A stretch of DNA of 64,000 bases, taken from NCBI GenBank assembly GCA_963513935.1, contig OY740765.1:77969054-78033053 (forward strand), written 5' to 3'. The first letter of the stretch is position 1. The number at the start of each line of letters is the position of its first letter. Below are positions 45,886 through 57,540 of the stretch, one piece after another. The notes beneath the pieces are model-generated. The model had not been told where the DNA came from, searched no databases, and saw only the letters and a program-made list of their open reading frames with translations. This DNA is from Aphrophora alni (taxonomy: Eukaryota > Arthropoda > Insecta > Hemiptera > Aphrophoridae). Made by a program: the position numbers and the translations under genes.

Positions 45886-48475
45886 CTTACAACGGACACA
45901 ACCCGTTGTAGGTCCTGGATTTTGAATTTGTAATTAATTTTATAAATTTGAATAGTCCGGACTTACCGTGGGCTAAAGCCGCATGTAGGTCACGAAAATC
46001 ATGTTGACGCGTGAGGGTAGTTATCTGGCTAAGTTAAACTCTTGGACCCTGCCTGTTCGAAAAGGAATAAGGACTTGTAAAAAATACTTAAAAATTAATA
46101 CGGGAAGCCAAAATCCAGAAATTAAATAAAAACAAAAATCGTCAGGAAATGCATTACGCTAACCGCGTGTGTATTTACTGCAAGATTAGATAATATAAAG
46201 TCACAAAGTTACGTAAAATACAGACTATTAAAGTATGTAAAGAAATTCAAAATTCCTCTAAATTGAAAAAGAAAAGGTTTTTTAGGCTTTTCATAAGAAG
46301 GCCTAAAATAAAGGTAAAATAAGTTTTTGCGAAATTTCGTTAAATAAAAAAGTTAATGTTAATCCACTAAGTTCAAATGATAAAAAAGTATATAAAAAAG
46401 AAAGTTTTTTAAATTCTAACCAAAACAAATTTTAGTAATGATAAACGAAATGTATAATTAAAAAGAAAAACTTGAAATTTTATTAAAGGAAAAAGGTGAC
46501 AGAATTCGCACCTTTACAGCAAGATAAAAAGTTAAACTTAATTTTTTACTAACTCAAAACGCTAAATAGTATGCTGATAACGTAGTTATGTAAAAATAAT
46601 CCAGTATTTAAAATATGTTTCGGGAGTAAAGGAAAGCCCAAGTTTGTAGAAAATCGTTTAACTCCCTAACCCTACAGCAAGACAACCAGAAGCAGAAAAC
46701 AAGATAAAATCCGGCTAGTTAACACAAACCAAAAGGACATAAAGAAGTGAAAACAAAAAACCGTGAAAAACAAAAAACAAAGACTTTTCCGGGAGAAATG
46801 GCCGCGGAAAAACGTGCGCGGTTCGTGTACGCTAACCAAGAATCGTACGAACATCACTCGAGTTCGTGTGTAAAGAAGACAACGAGCTGAATTCAAAAAT
46901 GTCACTCTCAATAAAATAAGGAAAACCCTGGAGGAGTTACAAAGGAAAAGGATTTTCAATAGCCAAAACTGCACGGAGAGAGATAAGAGTTGTACGGTAG
47001 AAGGGGCTGGCTGAAGATGAGTCTATATAAACGATTGCTCGGGGAAACTCGAGAGCCTTGATATTTCTTCGATGTAAGTGAACACATCGAGCCTTGATAT
47101 TTCTGCGATGTAAGTGAACACATCGAGCCTTGATCTCGTTTTTTATAAAATACCATAGTATGCAAAAAGCTAGGTATTTTCTTAGTTAACCTAATAATTT
47201 GTATAACAAGTGTGAACATACGTCATTGCGATATTAATTTGGAATGCAGCAATAGACACAACTATAATCTACAAGAACGTCAGTGGCAACTTAGTCATTA
47301 CAAAGTTGGCCTAACTTGGATTATTCTGGAGAAGTAACATAACCTACATAGCAGCTGATACATGGAGTGATTCGTATAGCTTCCGGATAGGACTCCAGGA
47401 CATCACCAGGCGACCACTTGGACATGCAACTTTAACGTCGAGAGAATAGCCGAACCGGGACTTCAGACACGACATCACCACAACCATCTTTAAAAATTCA
47501 TCCAACATTCTTCCAGACAACCCTACAGGGATCAACCTTCATCAACGAGACAACATAACCAGCACGCAGAGCATCTGTAGCCTGCCATCGCTAAACAACG
47601 CTCGCGGACTTCATATCAAACGTCGCGACGCCTGGACAGTTGTGAAAAGGTCGGTAGAAACGTAAATACGTTAGTCCCTGATTAAATTTGCCTGAAATAA
47701 ATTCAAATAAATTTATTTTAAAATACTGGGTTACTTAGGATGTTAGATTAGATAAAATATTTGTATTATTAATTAAAAATTAAATTCATTAAATTGTAAA
47801 TTCGAATTAAATCTTTTATTAAAATATTAATTAAATCAAATTGGGTATAAAATATTAGAATAAATTATAGTTAGGTAAATAATTGGTTCTGCCTTATAGT
47901 TTAAGAAATTATTATTAAATTGAAAGGAAAGTTATTATTTTGTATTTGTTGGAGAAAGTAAAATCCAAAAAGTTTTATTTTATGTTTAAAATTAAAAAAA
48001 AAAAGAATTATTAAAATTTTATTTGCTTTATAAAAAATTTATTATTTACAAAAAACACCTAGTATTCAAATATCCCAATAGTTTATGAGTTATAGATTAA
48101 GAATTGATACAGTGAAATTTCATAAAATATTTGCAAGCACAAATAAACAAGTTACAAGGTTAGTTTCAGTGTACTCACTACTCAGAGGTTTACAAAAAGT
48201 AAAATCATTCACTTGTGTTCTAACTGAGCTAGAATCAAATATAAAGTACTGGAAGTATAACGTAGAAGTTTTTTTTTTTAGTCAGGATATTCAGAAAACT
48301 GAATATTCGACACATAGTTATTTCACCTAGGCCAAACAAAGCGAGATTGCCTATAAAACTTCCAGTAGGTGGAAATAACTTATTCTCAAACGAAAAACCG
48401 TTGAATAAATCGGCGTCCCAAAAAAGTGGGGTCCGAAAACATCATTCAACTTAACCAAGAAAAGGTTTACCGTTG

Positions 48476-48477
<2 letters not shown>
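45886..48477 (+). repeat. 3' LTR (2,592 bp)
   Basis: Same sequence as the 5' LTR wherever compared, including the TATATAA, the 36-bp repeats and the ends. It is followed immediately by (TA)n. Confidence 0.92.

Positions 48478-48512
<35 letters not shown>
48478..48512. repeat. (TA)n tract, right target of the LTR element
   Basis: About 17 TA units, then AGGTCTGTC. Confidence 0.9.
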
Positions 48513-48514
<2 letters not shown>

Positions 48515-48610
48515 TCTGTCTTAGTTCTCATTGACCATTTGTAGTGAACTTACGCATCCCGAATTATTTTCCACTTTCACGCAATTCTCTATCTAAAAAG
48601 AAAGTAGAAA

Positions 48611-49696
48611 TTAGAAAGAAGATAAGATATGTGTTAAGATAACCTTATTTTTTTCCTTCCACAAAGTTAATATTTTTCGCCATTCTCTTTTCATTGGGCC
48701 ATAGTAGGTCACATCCAATGGTTGGGTGAGGTGCGTAGAGTTTGGTGGTAGGCACACAAACCTTACATCGTTTTCTTCACAAGCTTTCAAGACTTTAAAA
48801 CTAATATGGGAACTTAGGTTGTCACCAATCAGAACTTTGACACCAGGCAGCTTTTTCAACCGAGGAAGTAAGGTGGTCATGAACCAATCTTCAAATGTGG
48901 CCATGTCAAACCAGCCACTTTTTGTCCTGTTGTATCTGCAACCTGCAGGGCCACCTTCAGTCCATGTTGACAACAGGTGCTCGGACTTGTAAACCACATA
49001 GGATGGTAAGATCTCTCCAGAACCATTTCCCCAAAATACTAAGGAGGTGCACGATTTGGTTGATTCCATAATGCATTTGTAACTTCTGCCCTCTTTTACA
49101 AATTACCTTGCTTGCTCCGGGGTCATCCGTCGTAATTCTACATATTCTCTTTTGGAATATTACTTAGGACAGTTTTTAAGTTGTCAAAATAGTCATTGAC
49201 TACTTTTTCGTCAACATGCCCTTACTCGTTTTATATTACTCGCTGTACGCACTGTTAACCTAGGGTGTCATTTTATAAATGAAGATGCCCAATTAGGACC
49301 TGGAAAATTGTTTTTAAAGTTTTTTAATGTACGCTCCTGTTTGTCAAGAAAGCATTTGATAGAATATCTCAAATCAAGATCATTAATGGGAAATTCAAAT
49401 TCAGCTAACTTGTCTATATGAGCCTCAAAGGCTTGTTCTTCTTTTTGAGTAAAGACTGTCGGATGGCCATGTTTTTTTGCCGGTAATCCATAGGGTTTAA
49501 GCTTATTAATTATTGTGCTTCTAGGTACATTGTAATACTGACTTGCACTTCGTTGTGTTCTTGCTCCACTTTTTATGTCCTTCAAACAAGCTTCCAAGGT
49601 CTCAGCATTGTAATCAGCATACTTTCTCGAACCTGGCTTCCTTTTGTAGTTTCTCATCATTGTGAAATCAGCAACTGTAACAAAAACAACAAACAT
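48611..49696 (-). pseudogene. pogo/jerky-type transposase, HTH plus DDE, disrupted in the middle
   Basis: N-terminal part (49696-49268): MMRNYKRKPGSRKYADYN…CLKDIKSGARTQRSASQYYN, a pipsqueak-type helix-turn-helix, then GHPTVFTQKEEQAFEAHIDK and NFPGPNWASSFIK, the second DNA-binding domain. C-terminal part (49069-48611): the DDE_1 domain, GNGSGEILPSYVVYKSEHL, GWFDMATFEDWF, KVLIGDNLSSHIS and FVCLPPNSTHLTQPLDV. Between them about 200 bases contain frameshifted ASNIKR…VVNDYFDNLK and TDDPGASKVICKRGQ, and the first catalytic D region is damaged. An acceptor (TTTTTGTTACAG) just upstream of the ATG suggests a 5' untranslated exon. Inactive, but not old. Confidence 0.85.
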
Positions 49697-50006
49697 AATA
49701 TCTTAAAACTCAGTAACATTTAAAAAAGTTATTAATTTTAATTGGTTCCTTAGTAATAAAAGATGTTTGAGGTAGCTGGGGCTACTTTGGTCCAAACTAG
49801 GCTTGGTACAAAGTAGCCCCGAAAAATTTTTTAGGTTATGTTCACCAAAACATTCAAATGTACCTTCTAATCAAAAAAACAAAACAACAGGAAAAACAAT
49901 TATCACATAATGATAACAGATTACTAAAGATACTATTTTGACACTTACCCTAATTTCTTCTCATGAAGGGATTTATCCACAATGGAAAGTTTGGAGGTAG
50001 ACAATT

Positions 50007-50221
50007 CAGTGCCGGATTAAGAACCTTGGGGCCCCAAAGCGAGATAGGCAAGGAGGCCCCCCAACCTCGACAACCCCCCTCAATTAACCCGACCATCCCA
50101 ACCCGGATAGTATAATATTTTATACTATTTTAATATATATTTTTTAATCCCTTGGGGGCCCCCTTCGGGGCCGGGGCCCCAAAGCGGCCGCTTCGTCTGC
50201 TTAGTGCCTAATCCGGCACTG
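50007..50221. mobile_element. 215-bp hAT-type MITE
   Basis: Termini CAGTGCCGGATTAAG and (reversed) CAGTGCCGGATTAG. The flanking octamers AGACAATT and AGATAACT agree at 6 of 8 positions, an eroded hAT duplication. Interior is GGGGCCCC-rich. It lies within the pogo-like element. Confidence 0.8.
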
Positions 50222-50455
50222 AGATAACTCACACCTTTAGTCAAAGAGTTACAAAAACTCCAGTGTTGCCAATGTAAAAATATTGAATTTACCCAAAAAA
50301 TATCAAAATACCCTCAAATAAGGTACAAACTATTTTTTAAGCACAAAAAACTCATATACTTCGTTTTGCTTGGTCAGTACAAAAACTATTAACTTTTTTT
50401 GTGTTGGACCAAAGTAACCCCCAAAGGACCAAAGTAGCCCCAGTTGACGGTACTA

Positions 50456-51640
50456 CTCAACTTTAGGTCCAGTTTTTTGTAAACAGTTAATTTACTGCAA
50501 AACCAATAATTGAAACTCAATACTGCATTAACCCTTAACTAACATCATACGTCTTGAAGACGGGCGCGAAAATAAAAATCGGCGTATTTCCCCTCCTTTT
50601 GACCTATTGGTTTTGTCCGGCCGTCTAGCTGCCAGTCGGACGTTGGTCTTTTTTCGGTGAAAATTGCCAGTTTTTTCCTCGCCCCTTGGCTGCGCTATTT
50701 ATAGTTTTTAATGACTTTCCGTCTGTGAGACGTATGTTGTTGTTTACGTGACTTTATTTTATAGTTTTTATCTATGGTTTTTATCGAGACGCGTGGTGAA
50801 GGACATTGTGAAAAATGTTTCTGAACTAATTCTACGTCCACTCTATGTATATATAGGTATGCAAAGCCATTTTACTGATTATTACATTTATTGATAATTA
50901 ATTATGCCTTTTTTTCATTTAAATACCCATAAGTGTCTCCCAGACGTATGATGTTGATTGCGTAACTTTAAATCATGATGTTAGTTAAGGGTTAAATACC
51001 CCTAGTTTCAAAGTATGCAGTCTCACAAAAATATTTTTGGGAATTTTTGACCAAACTATATTATTAAAACTTTTATTCACATTCTATGCTTTTCGGTCGA
51101 CACATTTTTTCAATAGATTGGTATTAGGTAAATATTTTAAAAAACTTTTTATAGTTACCATGATACAATAAGGAAGAGAATGTTTATTATGTTTATAAGT
51201 CTCATTGTTGGCTAGGGCTTTATTGTATCCACACCAACTGTCGGCTCCTTCGGGACAGAGGTTATACTGCGGATTTTCATATGTGGATACCTTATGAAAA
51301 AATATAGCCCACACATTCCTTTTTCATTTGTTTCCAATCTGAACCACCCATTTTAATTGCTAGGTCATAGTATTCTTGTATATTATAAATTTGATTATTT
51401 GTAAGTATATTCTTACTGCCTATGCCTTTACCATCCTCCATCTTGTCTTTTTTTTTAACGTTTTTTTCAATCTAGAGCTTATTCTCTTTTTCACATGGTT
51501 GACACATTCCTGCTTTCAACTAATACATCTTTTCCATATGGTTTATCATCAATGACTTTCTTGAAATCATTACTGTCACCATCTTCGAGGTATTTTATGT
51601 AACGGTATCTTTTCCCATGCCGCTTTACATTGTGTACTAT
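50456..51640 (-). pseudogene. Mutator-like (arthropod 'Mutator' domain) transposase fragment
   Basis: Reverse-strand blocks in order: RYRYIKYLEDGDSNDFKKVI, KKRISSRLKK (frameshifted), EDGKGIGSKNILTNNQIYNI, WAIFFHKVSTYENPQYNLCP, EGADSWCGYNKALANN, HKHSLPYCIMVTIKSFLKYL, then NVNKSFNNIVWSKIPKNIFV, RLHTLKLGVFN and, beyond a nested insertion, NAVLSFNYWFCSKLTVYK. This order (GDGDSKSF, DGKGI, LCP.G..SWC.Y, HSLP…I.P, N.NESFNN..W) is that of arthropod MULE-type transposases. Frameshifts and a stop break it. A piggyBac MITE splits it between GVFN and NAVLSFN, and the pogo-like element truncates its 3' end. Confidence 0.8.
50528..50995. mobile_element. 460-bp piggyBac-type MITE inside the Mutator-like gene
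   Basis: TTAA on both sides and perfect 17-bp inverted ends CCCTTAACTAACATCAT. A second inverted motif, ATCATACGTCT, lies inside each end. The interior includes GGTTTTGTCCGGCCGTCTAG and no coding frame. The host reading frame continues on both sides. Confidence 0.92.
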
Positions 51641-51917
51641 AGTAATTGCGTGTTACTCCGACGCTCCCCGGCCCAAAATCTTCGCGACTTCGTTTCATTA
51701 TTATTATTATTATTTTTAACATATTAAAAATTTTTTCAGTAAAACTTTTTATATTTTCTTAAAGAGAACCCTTTAAGTAATCACAATACGCAAAAAAAGA
51801 GTCTTTCCTGCTCCCCTTTGATTTTTTAATCGCACAAGTATATAATATATGTGAATAAAAAGGTATATTGTAACGTAATATAAACCGCCAAGCAACGTAG
51901 TAGCAAATATACATAGG

Positions 51918-52735
51918 TATAGTAATTTGCTGTCTATATGCCAAACGTCAAAATGTAAAAACGCTTAGTTCGTCCACAATACGCCTTTTTATTTACGATT
52001 GTAGGTACTTGTGCGATTAAAAATCACATTTCTGTCTGATAATCTCAACTTAAAAACACGTTATAAATAAAAGTTTTTTGTCCAATTTTTAAGTTTTAAC
52101 CCGAGGTAGGTATTAATGTTTGCTATCTATATACCAAACGTCAAAACTTAAAAAAGGTTAGTTTGCCCACAATAAGCTTTTTTATTCACGCGTGTACTTA
52201 TGCGATTAAAAATCACATTTATGTTTCGTGCTCTCAACTTTAAAATGACTTTACAAAAAAAAAAACGTTCTTTTTGTCCACTTTTTAAATTTTAATCTGA
52301 GTTAGGTATATTAATGTTTGCTATCTATATACCAAACGTCAAAACTTAAAAAAGGTTAGTTTGCCCACAATAAGCTTTTTTATTCACGCGTGTACTTATG
52401 CGATTAAAAATCACATTTATGTTTCGTGCTCTCAACTTTAAAATGACTTTACAAAAAAAACCGTTTTTTTTGTCCACTTTTTAAATTTTAATCTGAGTTA
52501 GGTATATTAATTTGCTAACTATTTGCCAAACGTAAAAACGTTTAGTTCGCCCACAATACGCCTTTTTATTCATGCGTGTATATGTGTGACAAAATAGAAA
52601 TATAGTTTTTGCGTTGACATTTAAATTTTAACCCTAGAGGGATATAAATGTTTGTTATCTAAATGCCAAATTTTGAATACAATAAAACTCCTTGTTCGCC
52701 CAGGTTGCGCTTTTATATACGCGCGTGAACTATTA
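51918..52735 (+). repeat. ~197-bp satellite, about four copies
   Basis: Units start near 51922, 52119, 52316 and 52511 with TTTGCTATCTATATACCAAA, each containing CACAATA(C/A)GC(C/T)TTTTTATT, GTGCGATTAAAAATCACATT and TTTGTCCACTTTTTAA. Units two and three are almost identical; the outer ones are diverged, and a partial unit starts near 52650. Confidence 0.85.
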
Positions 52736-53434
52736 AGAATAATTTTGTGAATTAAAAATGATGGTCTATTGCTTGGTGGATTGAACCTGATGCAATTTTT
52801 GGACTTAACTTGAGTCATATCTCTATCTCTCCACAGTCTCCACTCTGTCAGTCTGTCACTGTCTGAGTCTGTACTCTGTAGTAATAGTCTACTCTGTGTA
52901 TGCAATATTATTAGTTATTAGCTTATTACATATAAATATTAAATAATGAAAAGGAGTAAAAGGATTGTTGTTATTTAAATAAAGGTGATCTACAAAACGT
53001 AGATAATAAATTGATTCATTCATTGATTTTAAATATCAAAGTGTCAAAATTGTTTTAAAAGCTACATGGAAAACCTAAACCTATAATATTGATAACAGAA
53101 AATAATAATTTGGTAAATTGGTTAAATCAGTGTTCTGTTAACAGTAGAAATGTTGGTTCTTGAATACATTATTTCAGTTTTGGCTGTTTGTATTTATAAA
53201 TATATAATTCTGAGTTAATTGTAATACAAATATTGAAATTATAGTATTAGTACACTGCAAAAGTCTGAAAATGAAATGGCACCTTATGTGATGTGTCTTT
53301 GAATAAATCATGAGCTTAAGTTTATAGATTTACTAGTTGCCAGTTAATTTTTTCTCTTTGTATTTATATTTTACGGATATATGAATATATATCACTTTAG
53401 TATACATAAAAATACTGTTTTGTTATTATTTCAG
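52736..53434. other. Non-coding, possibly promoter or upstream intron of the next gene
   Basis: Contains a CT-rich block with repeated CTCTGT/TCTGTC phrases around 52820-52900, the only departure from A+T-rich sequence here. It ends with a TTTTGTTATTATTTCAG acceptor. A 5' untranslated exon may lie within it but cannot be placed. Confidence 0.35.
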
Positions 53435-53555
53435 TTGAACTGAGGTACACAAATATTTATGATGAGTTTGTTGGTTAGCAATCCCATTCAAAATAAAAAC
53501 GAAAATGTTACCAGTAATGGGAAAAAAGTAAAGCCAAATAAAGACATCAATATAG
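53435..53555 (+). CDS. First coding exon of an unidentified gene (partial)
   Basis: A 121-bp exon between TTATTTCAG and a near-ideal donor, ATATAG|GTAAGTA. After 24 untranslated bases it has an ATG at 53459 (and one at 53462) and an open frame to the donor: MMSLLVSNPIQNKNENVTSN, then GKKVKPNKDINIG, phase 1. The N-terminus is polar and Lys/Asn-rich, with no signal peptide. I do not recognise it. The next exon is not visible in the window, where the downstream sequence is full of inverted repeats. Confidence 0.6.
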
Positions 53556-53599
53556 GTAAGTATTTGAGAAACATTTGAATGTATTATAATTAACTTAGT

Positions 53600-55042
53600 A
53601 AATATGCAGGAGACCTGTCCGATCTATTTAAGTGCGAAATCTCGGCATTTCGTCTTCAAAATTGCGTTTTTTCCCATACTTTTGATAATTCTGAACAAAA
53701 CTAGTCACTTTTTACGTTTCCCAATTCATTATCTCTGTCGGAAAACAGCAATTTAAAATGACTGTTTTATGGCATTTTGAGTTTATTTCGACACATATTT
53801 AATCATTTTAAGTCAAATCTATGGATGTTTTATTATTCCGCACAGAAAATAGTTCTGTTTTAAGAACTGTCAAACTATGTATCAATCATGTCATGTAGTA
53901 AGTGCTAACTACTCCTATATGGTTACCTAACCACACCCTGTTAAAGAATTACAATCAAGGAAGTTCATTATATATATATATATATATAATGGAGAGAGAA
54001 GTATGTTAGTATGGAGAGAAGTTTTCCGATCAATTTAAGTGTGAAATCTTGGCAATTCCTCTTTTAAATAGCATTTTTTCCATCATTTAAATACTTATTA
54101 AAGACGCTTACCACTCTATCTTTCATAATACATTATTTCTGTCCATAATCAGCGATTTAAAATTGCTGATTTATGGCATTTAGAGGTTATTTCTATAATG
54201 ATTTCATCAATTTTAAATATAATCTGTCATGTTTTTTTATTCTGTGCAAATAGCCTAGTTCTTTTTTTCAAACTATTAAGAACTGTCAAAATAGATATCG
54301 GTAAATGTTTACTTATAATTTTCAGTTTTTTTAAAATTGTCTATTACATACCTTACTTCTGAAGAATAAATGTTTTTCTTGTGCAGATCACTTTTTTTTT
54401 GCTGAAAAATGACAACCTAAAAATTATCAAATTCAATGTATTTATAGGTTAGACATAATGGCAAATGTTCACATTTAGTTCTCATATGTTACTAAAGATA
54501 TTTCAATCTATATATCTATGATGACAGATCACGTGATATGCTGTGAATCCTCTATAATAATAATCTGATTTCAAATTATTTACTTCAATAATCTAAAAGG
54601 TTTGGCCAGGTGGTTATATATATAACTATATATATAGCTACCTGGCCAAACCTGTTGAGATATATAATTATATCGTAAAGTAAGTAAATTATTAACTTCA
54701 ATAATCATACAAAAGGCACCTGGACAAACAAGTTTTGATATGAAATAGAGATCTAGCTTAGTCATTATATAATGTGCATGCGTCAAACCATATGCTATTC
54801 TTATTGCTATTTTGTCTTGCCATTATGTGTAACCTATAAACCCATTGATTTGATAGTTTTTAGATTGTGATTTTTCAGTGAAAAATAGTGATCTGCGCAA
54901 GATAAACATTATTAATTCTTAAGAAGTAAGGTATGTAGTATACAATAAAGAAAAAAAAACTGAAATTTCAAGTTACCTTTAAGTAAACATTTACCTAGAT
55001 ATCTAGCCACACCTAGTTAAAGAACTGCAGGTCAAGAAAGGT

Positions 55043-55082
<40 letters not shown>

Positions 55083-55780
55083 CCTATATATTTATATTTA
55101 CCTTACTTGACCCTTTAGTTCTTTCACTAGGTCTGGGTTTCAAAGACCTAGTCATCCAGAATCGTGTATATATCATAGAAGCGTAGTAATATCAACGTGT
55201 AAAAATTAATGAAGTGTGCATGTGCGCCTCAAGTGAATTCAATATGGCTACTCGATTGAATATGTTAACAAATTTGTCAATTTCATTGATTGTTAAGTAA
55301 ATAATCAATTGTGAGAGATAAAAAAACCACTAGCTTTGTTAATAGATTGAAAAAACGCTATTTTGAAGCAGAATTACTGATCTCGCACTTAAATCGATCG
55401 GACAACTTCTCTCCATGTTTACCTATATATATTTACCTTACTTGACTTATAGTTCTTGAATTAGATCTTCTGGGTTTCAGAGTCCTAGTCATCATGAGTC
55501 ATAGATCATAGAGTCGTAGTAATATCAACCTGTATTAATGAATGAAGTGCGCTTGCTCCCCACGAGTGAATTCAATTATGGCTACATGATAGAATATGTA
55601 ACAAATTGTACACTTTCTAAGATTGTGAAGTAAATAATGAATTGCGAGAGATAAAAATATAAAACCGCTAGTTTTGTTCAGAATGATCGAAAGTATCGAA
55701 AAAATGCAATTTTGAAGACAAAATGTCGAGATTTTGCACTTAAATCAATCGGACAGCTCTCTTCCATATTTAACATTAAC
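53600..55780. repeat. Large imperfect palindrome (~2.2 kb)
   Basis: The unit ATTTAAGTG(C/T)GAAATCT(C/T)GG occurs twice forward (near 53629 and 54026) and twice inverted (near 55395 and 55745). A second unit with CAGATCACTTTTT…CTGAAAAA is forward at ~54380 and inverted at ~54880. The centre is a hairpin at 54597-54652 (AGGTTTGGCCAGGTGG and TACCTGGCCAAACCT). The right arm is itself a tandem pair of ~340 bases. TA tracts interrupt both arms. No coding content. Confidence 0.75.
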
Positions 55781-55819
55781 AATTAACATTCATAAGTCAG
55801 ATTCAAATATCAGTTTCTT

Positions 55820-56194
55820 TGAAAATGTTGTTGTCTATAGTAGATGTAAGAGAGTAGTATTGCTTTAGAAGTAATTGTTTACAGTAATGTCCCAATTTTG
55901 ATATTTTATTTTTATTATTTTTGTACGTCATACCTGTCTTCATAAGAATAGTAAGATTATTTTTTTTTGAGCAAAAATGTTTTTCACGGAAAAAAAACAT
56001 AATTTAAAGTTTTCTAGGTTAAGGTCCATTAAGTGAATTATACGTTAAAATAGGTTTGTATGTGAATTGTTTTTACCTTACAGGTTCAAGTAAGGTAACT
56101 ATATATATTAAAAGCCACCTTACTTGACCTACGTATTTGCTCAATGTTGCTTGACTTCGGTGATCGGATATTGTTTTTACCTTACAAGGTCAAG

Positions 56195-56263
<69 letters not shown>

Positions 56264-56760
56264 CCACCTTACTTGACCTACGCCTATATAAACCCTAAGC
56301 ATTACACCTGTAGCATTTATTTTCTTTTTACAATATTGTGTCGAGCATAAAAGTCTTGAATTTGTAAATCATTGAAATTACCAACATTGAACAAACGTCA
56401 TTCACACAACTCACGCTCCAATGTTGACTGTTCAATGGTTTGACCAACACTAATTCCAACTGAAATTTTGTAGGCCTACTCGTGGTATAAAAGCTATTAC
56501 CCATCCAAGTAATAACCACGCTCAATGGTGCTTGACTTTGGTGATCAGTCGAATCTTTGTCATGTAAACTTAACCTAAAAATACGTTATTGAAATATGTC
56601 AATTTCAAAGTGAAAAACATTTTTGCCCACAAAAAAAGTTACTATTCTTATGAAGACAGATATATAGTACAAAAATAATGAAAAAAAAAAAAAAATTAAA
56701 ATTGGGACACTATAGTAAACAATTACCGCTTCAGGTCCACTAGTTTGGATCATACCTTTA
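55820..56760. repeat. Second inverted repeat around a (TA)n core
   Basis: GTAATTGTTTACAGTAATGT…CATAAGAATAGTAAG…GCAAAAATGTTTTTCAC at 55870-55990 is inverted at 56605-56730. Between them lie (TA)~34 at 56194-56262 and copies of ACCTTACTTGACCT. Repeats of GCTTGACTT(C/T)GGTGATC occur on both sides. Confidence 0.7.
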
Positions 56761-56939
56761 ATTTGTGCAGTTCAAAATGTTTTTCCAAAGTTATAGGTAG
56801 CCTAGTTTTTGGATGAAGGTAATTGTTGTATATTACATATTCCATAGAATTTTGTTGAAACATTTTTTTAAAATTTACAAAGGGTAATTTATTTGATAAG
56901 TCAATGTTAAGATTATTTTATAAAATTTATGTAGGCTAA

Positions 56940-57540
56940 TTCTTTTACTACATACCTTATTTTGAAATTGTTATATCATATTTTAACACGGAATTCACCT
57001 TTTCACTGAAAAATTACAAATTGATAAGTCCAAAATTCATGTACCGGTATGCATAGGTAATACTGCAATGGGAATTCATAACTTCAAAAATGACTTCTAA
57101 ATCGTTAACTTTAAAAGTTATTTTAAAGAAAGTAATGATTTAATCGTGAAATTTCAACATAAAATTGAAAAACAATATAATTTTGAAAATGTAGGCTACT
57201 GTATTAATCTGTAGTCTTTGATTACATTTTAACCACAGAACGGCAAATATCACGTAATATCAAGTCATAGGCCTATATTATATGACGTATGAGCAAAACG
57301 TGTCTTATGATTTGTTTTGATTAAAACTTATTTTTCCATAGAATCTTGTTTGTGTCATTGTCTTTTATTCCTACCGGGATGTTAACATTATGGATGAAGA
57401 CCAGATGCATGAGTATTAATTGGAAATATTACATTCATAAATATACCTTTAAATTTTTCAGTGAAAAAATTAATGTCTGTGTCCAATTATATTACATTTT
57501 CAAAAAAAAGGTATGTAGTAAAAGAATTACACAATCTTAA
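56940..57540. repeat. Third inverted repeat of the same family
   Basis: TTTTACTACATACCTTATTT…CACTGAAAAATTAC at 56943-57030 is inverted at 57455-57530. It shares the CTACATACCTTA…CTGAAAAAT unit with the palindrome centred at 54.6 kb. Confidence 0.65.

Larger units (their letters stand above)
39136..48477 (+). mobile_element. Young non-autonomous LTR retrotransposon (gag-pro only), Ty3-like
   Basis: A 9.34-kb element: two 2,592-bp LTRs exactly 6,750 bases apart, a primer-binding site, gag, a -1 slippery site, protease, ~1 kb of untranslated sequence and a polypurine tract. The LTRs show no difference at any place I compared, so insertion is recent. The 4.16-kb internal region has no reverse transcriptase, RNase H, integrase or envelope-like frame, so mobility would depend on enzymes supplied by another element. 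LTRs of 2.6 kb are unusually long. Ty3 affinity is inferred from gag and protease style only. A diverged relative begins near 61.5 kb. Confidence 0.9.
48513..50455 (-). mobile_element. pogo-like DNA transposon, one end identified
   Basis: Carries a reverse-strand pogo-type transposase. Beyond its 5' end, GGGGCTACTTTGGTCC occurs inverted and repeated (near 49778, 49806, 50403 and 50428), as subterminal binding sites do, ending near CAACTGGGGCTACTTTGG at about 50450. The end beyond the 3' side of the transposase was not found; it may have been lost near the (TA)n and LTR insertion. A small hAT MITE has entered the 5' region. Confidence 0.65.

Noticed and set aside
49268..49696. A domesticated host gene with a pipsqueak-type HTH
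   Set aside because: The adjoining, frameshifted DDE domain and terminal-site repeats show it is part of a pogo-like transposon.
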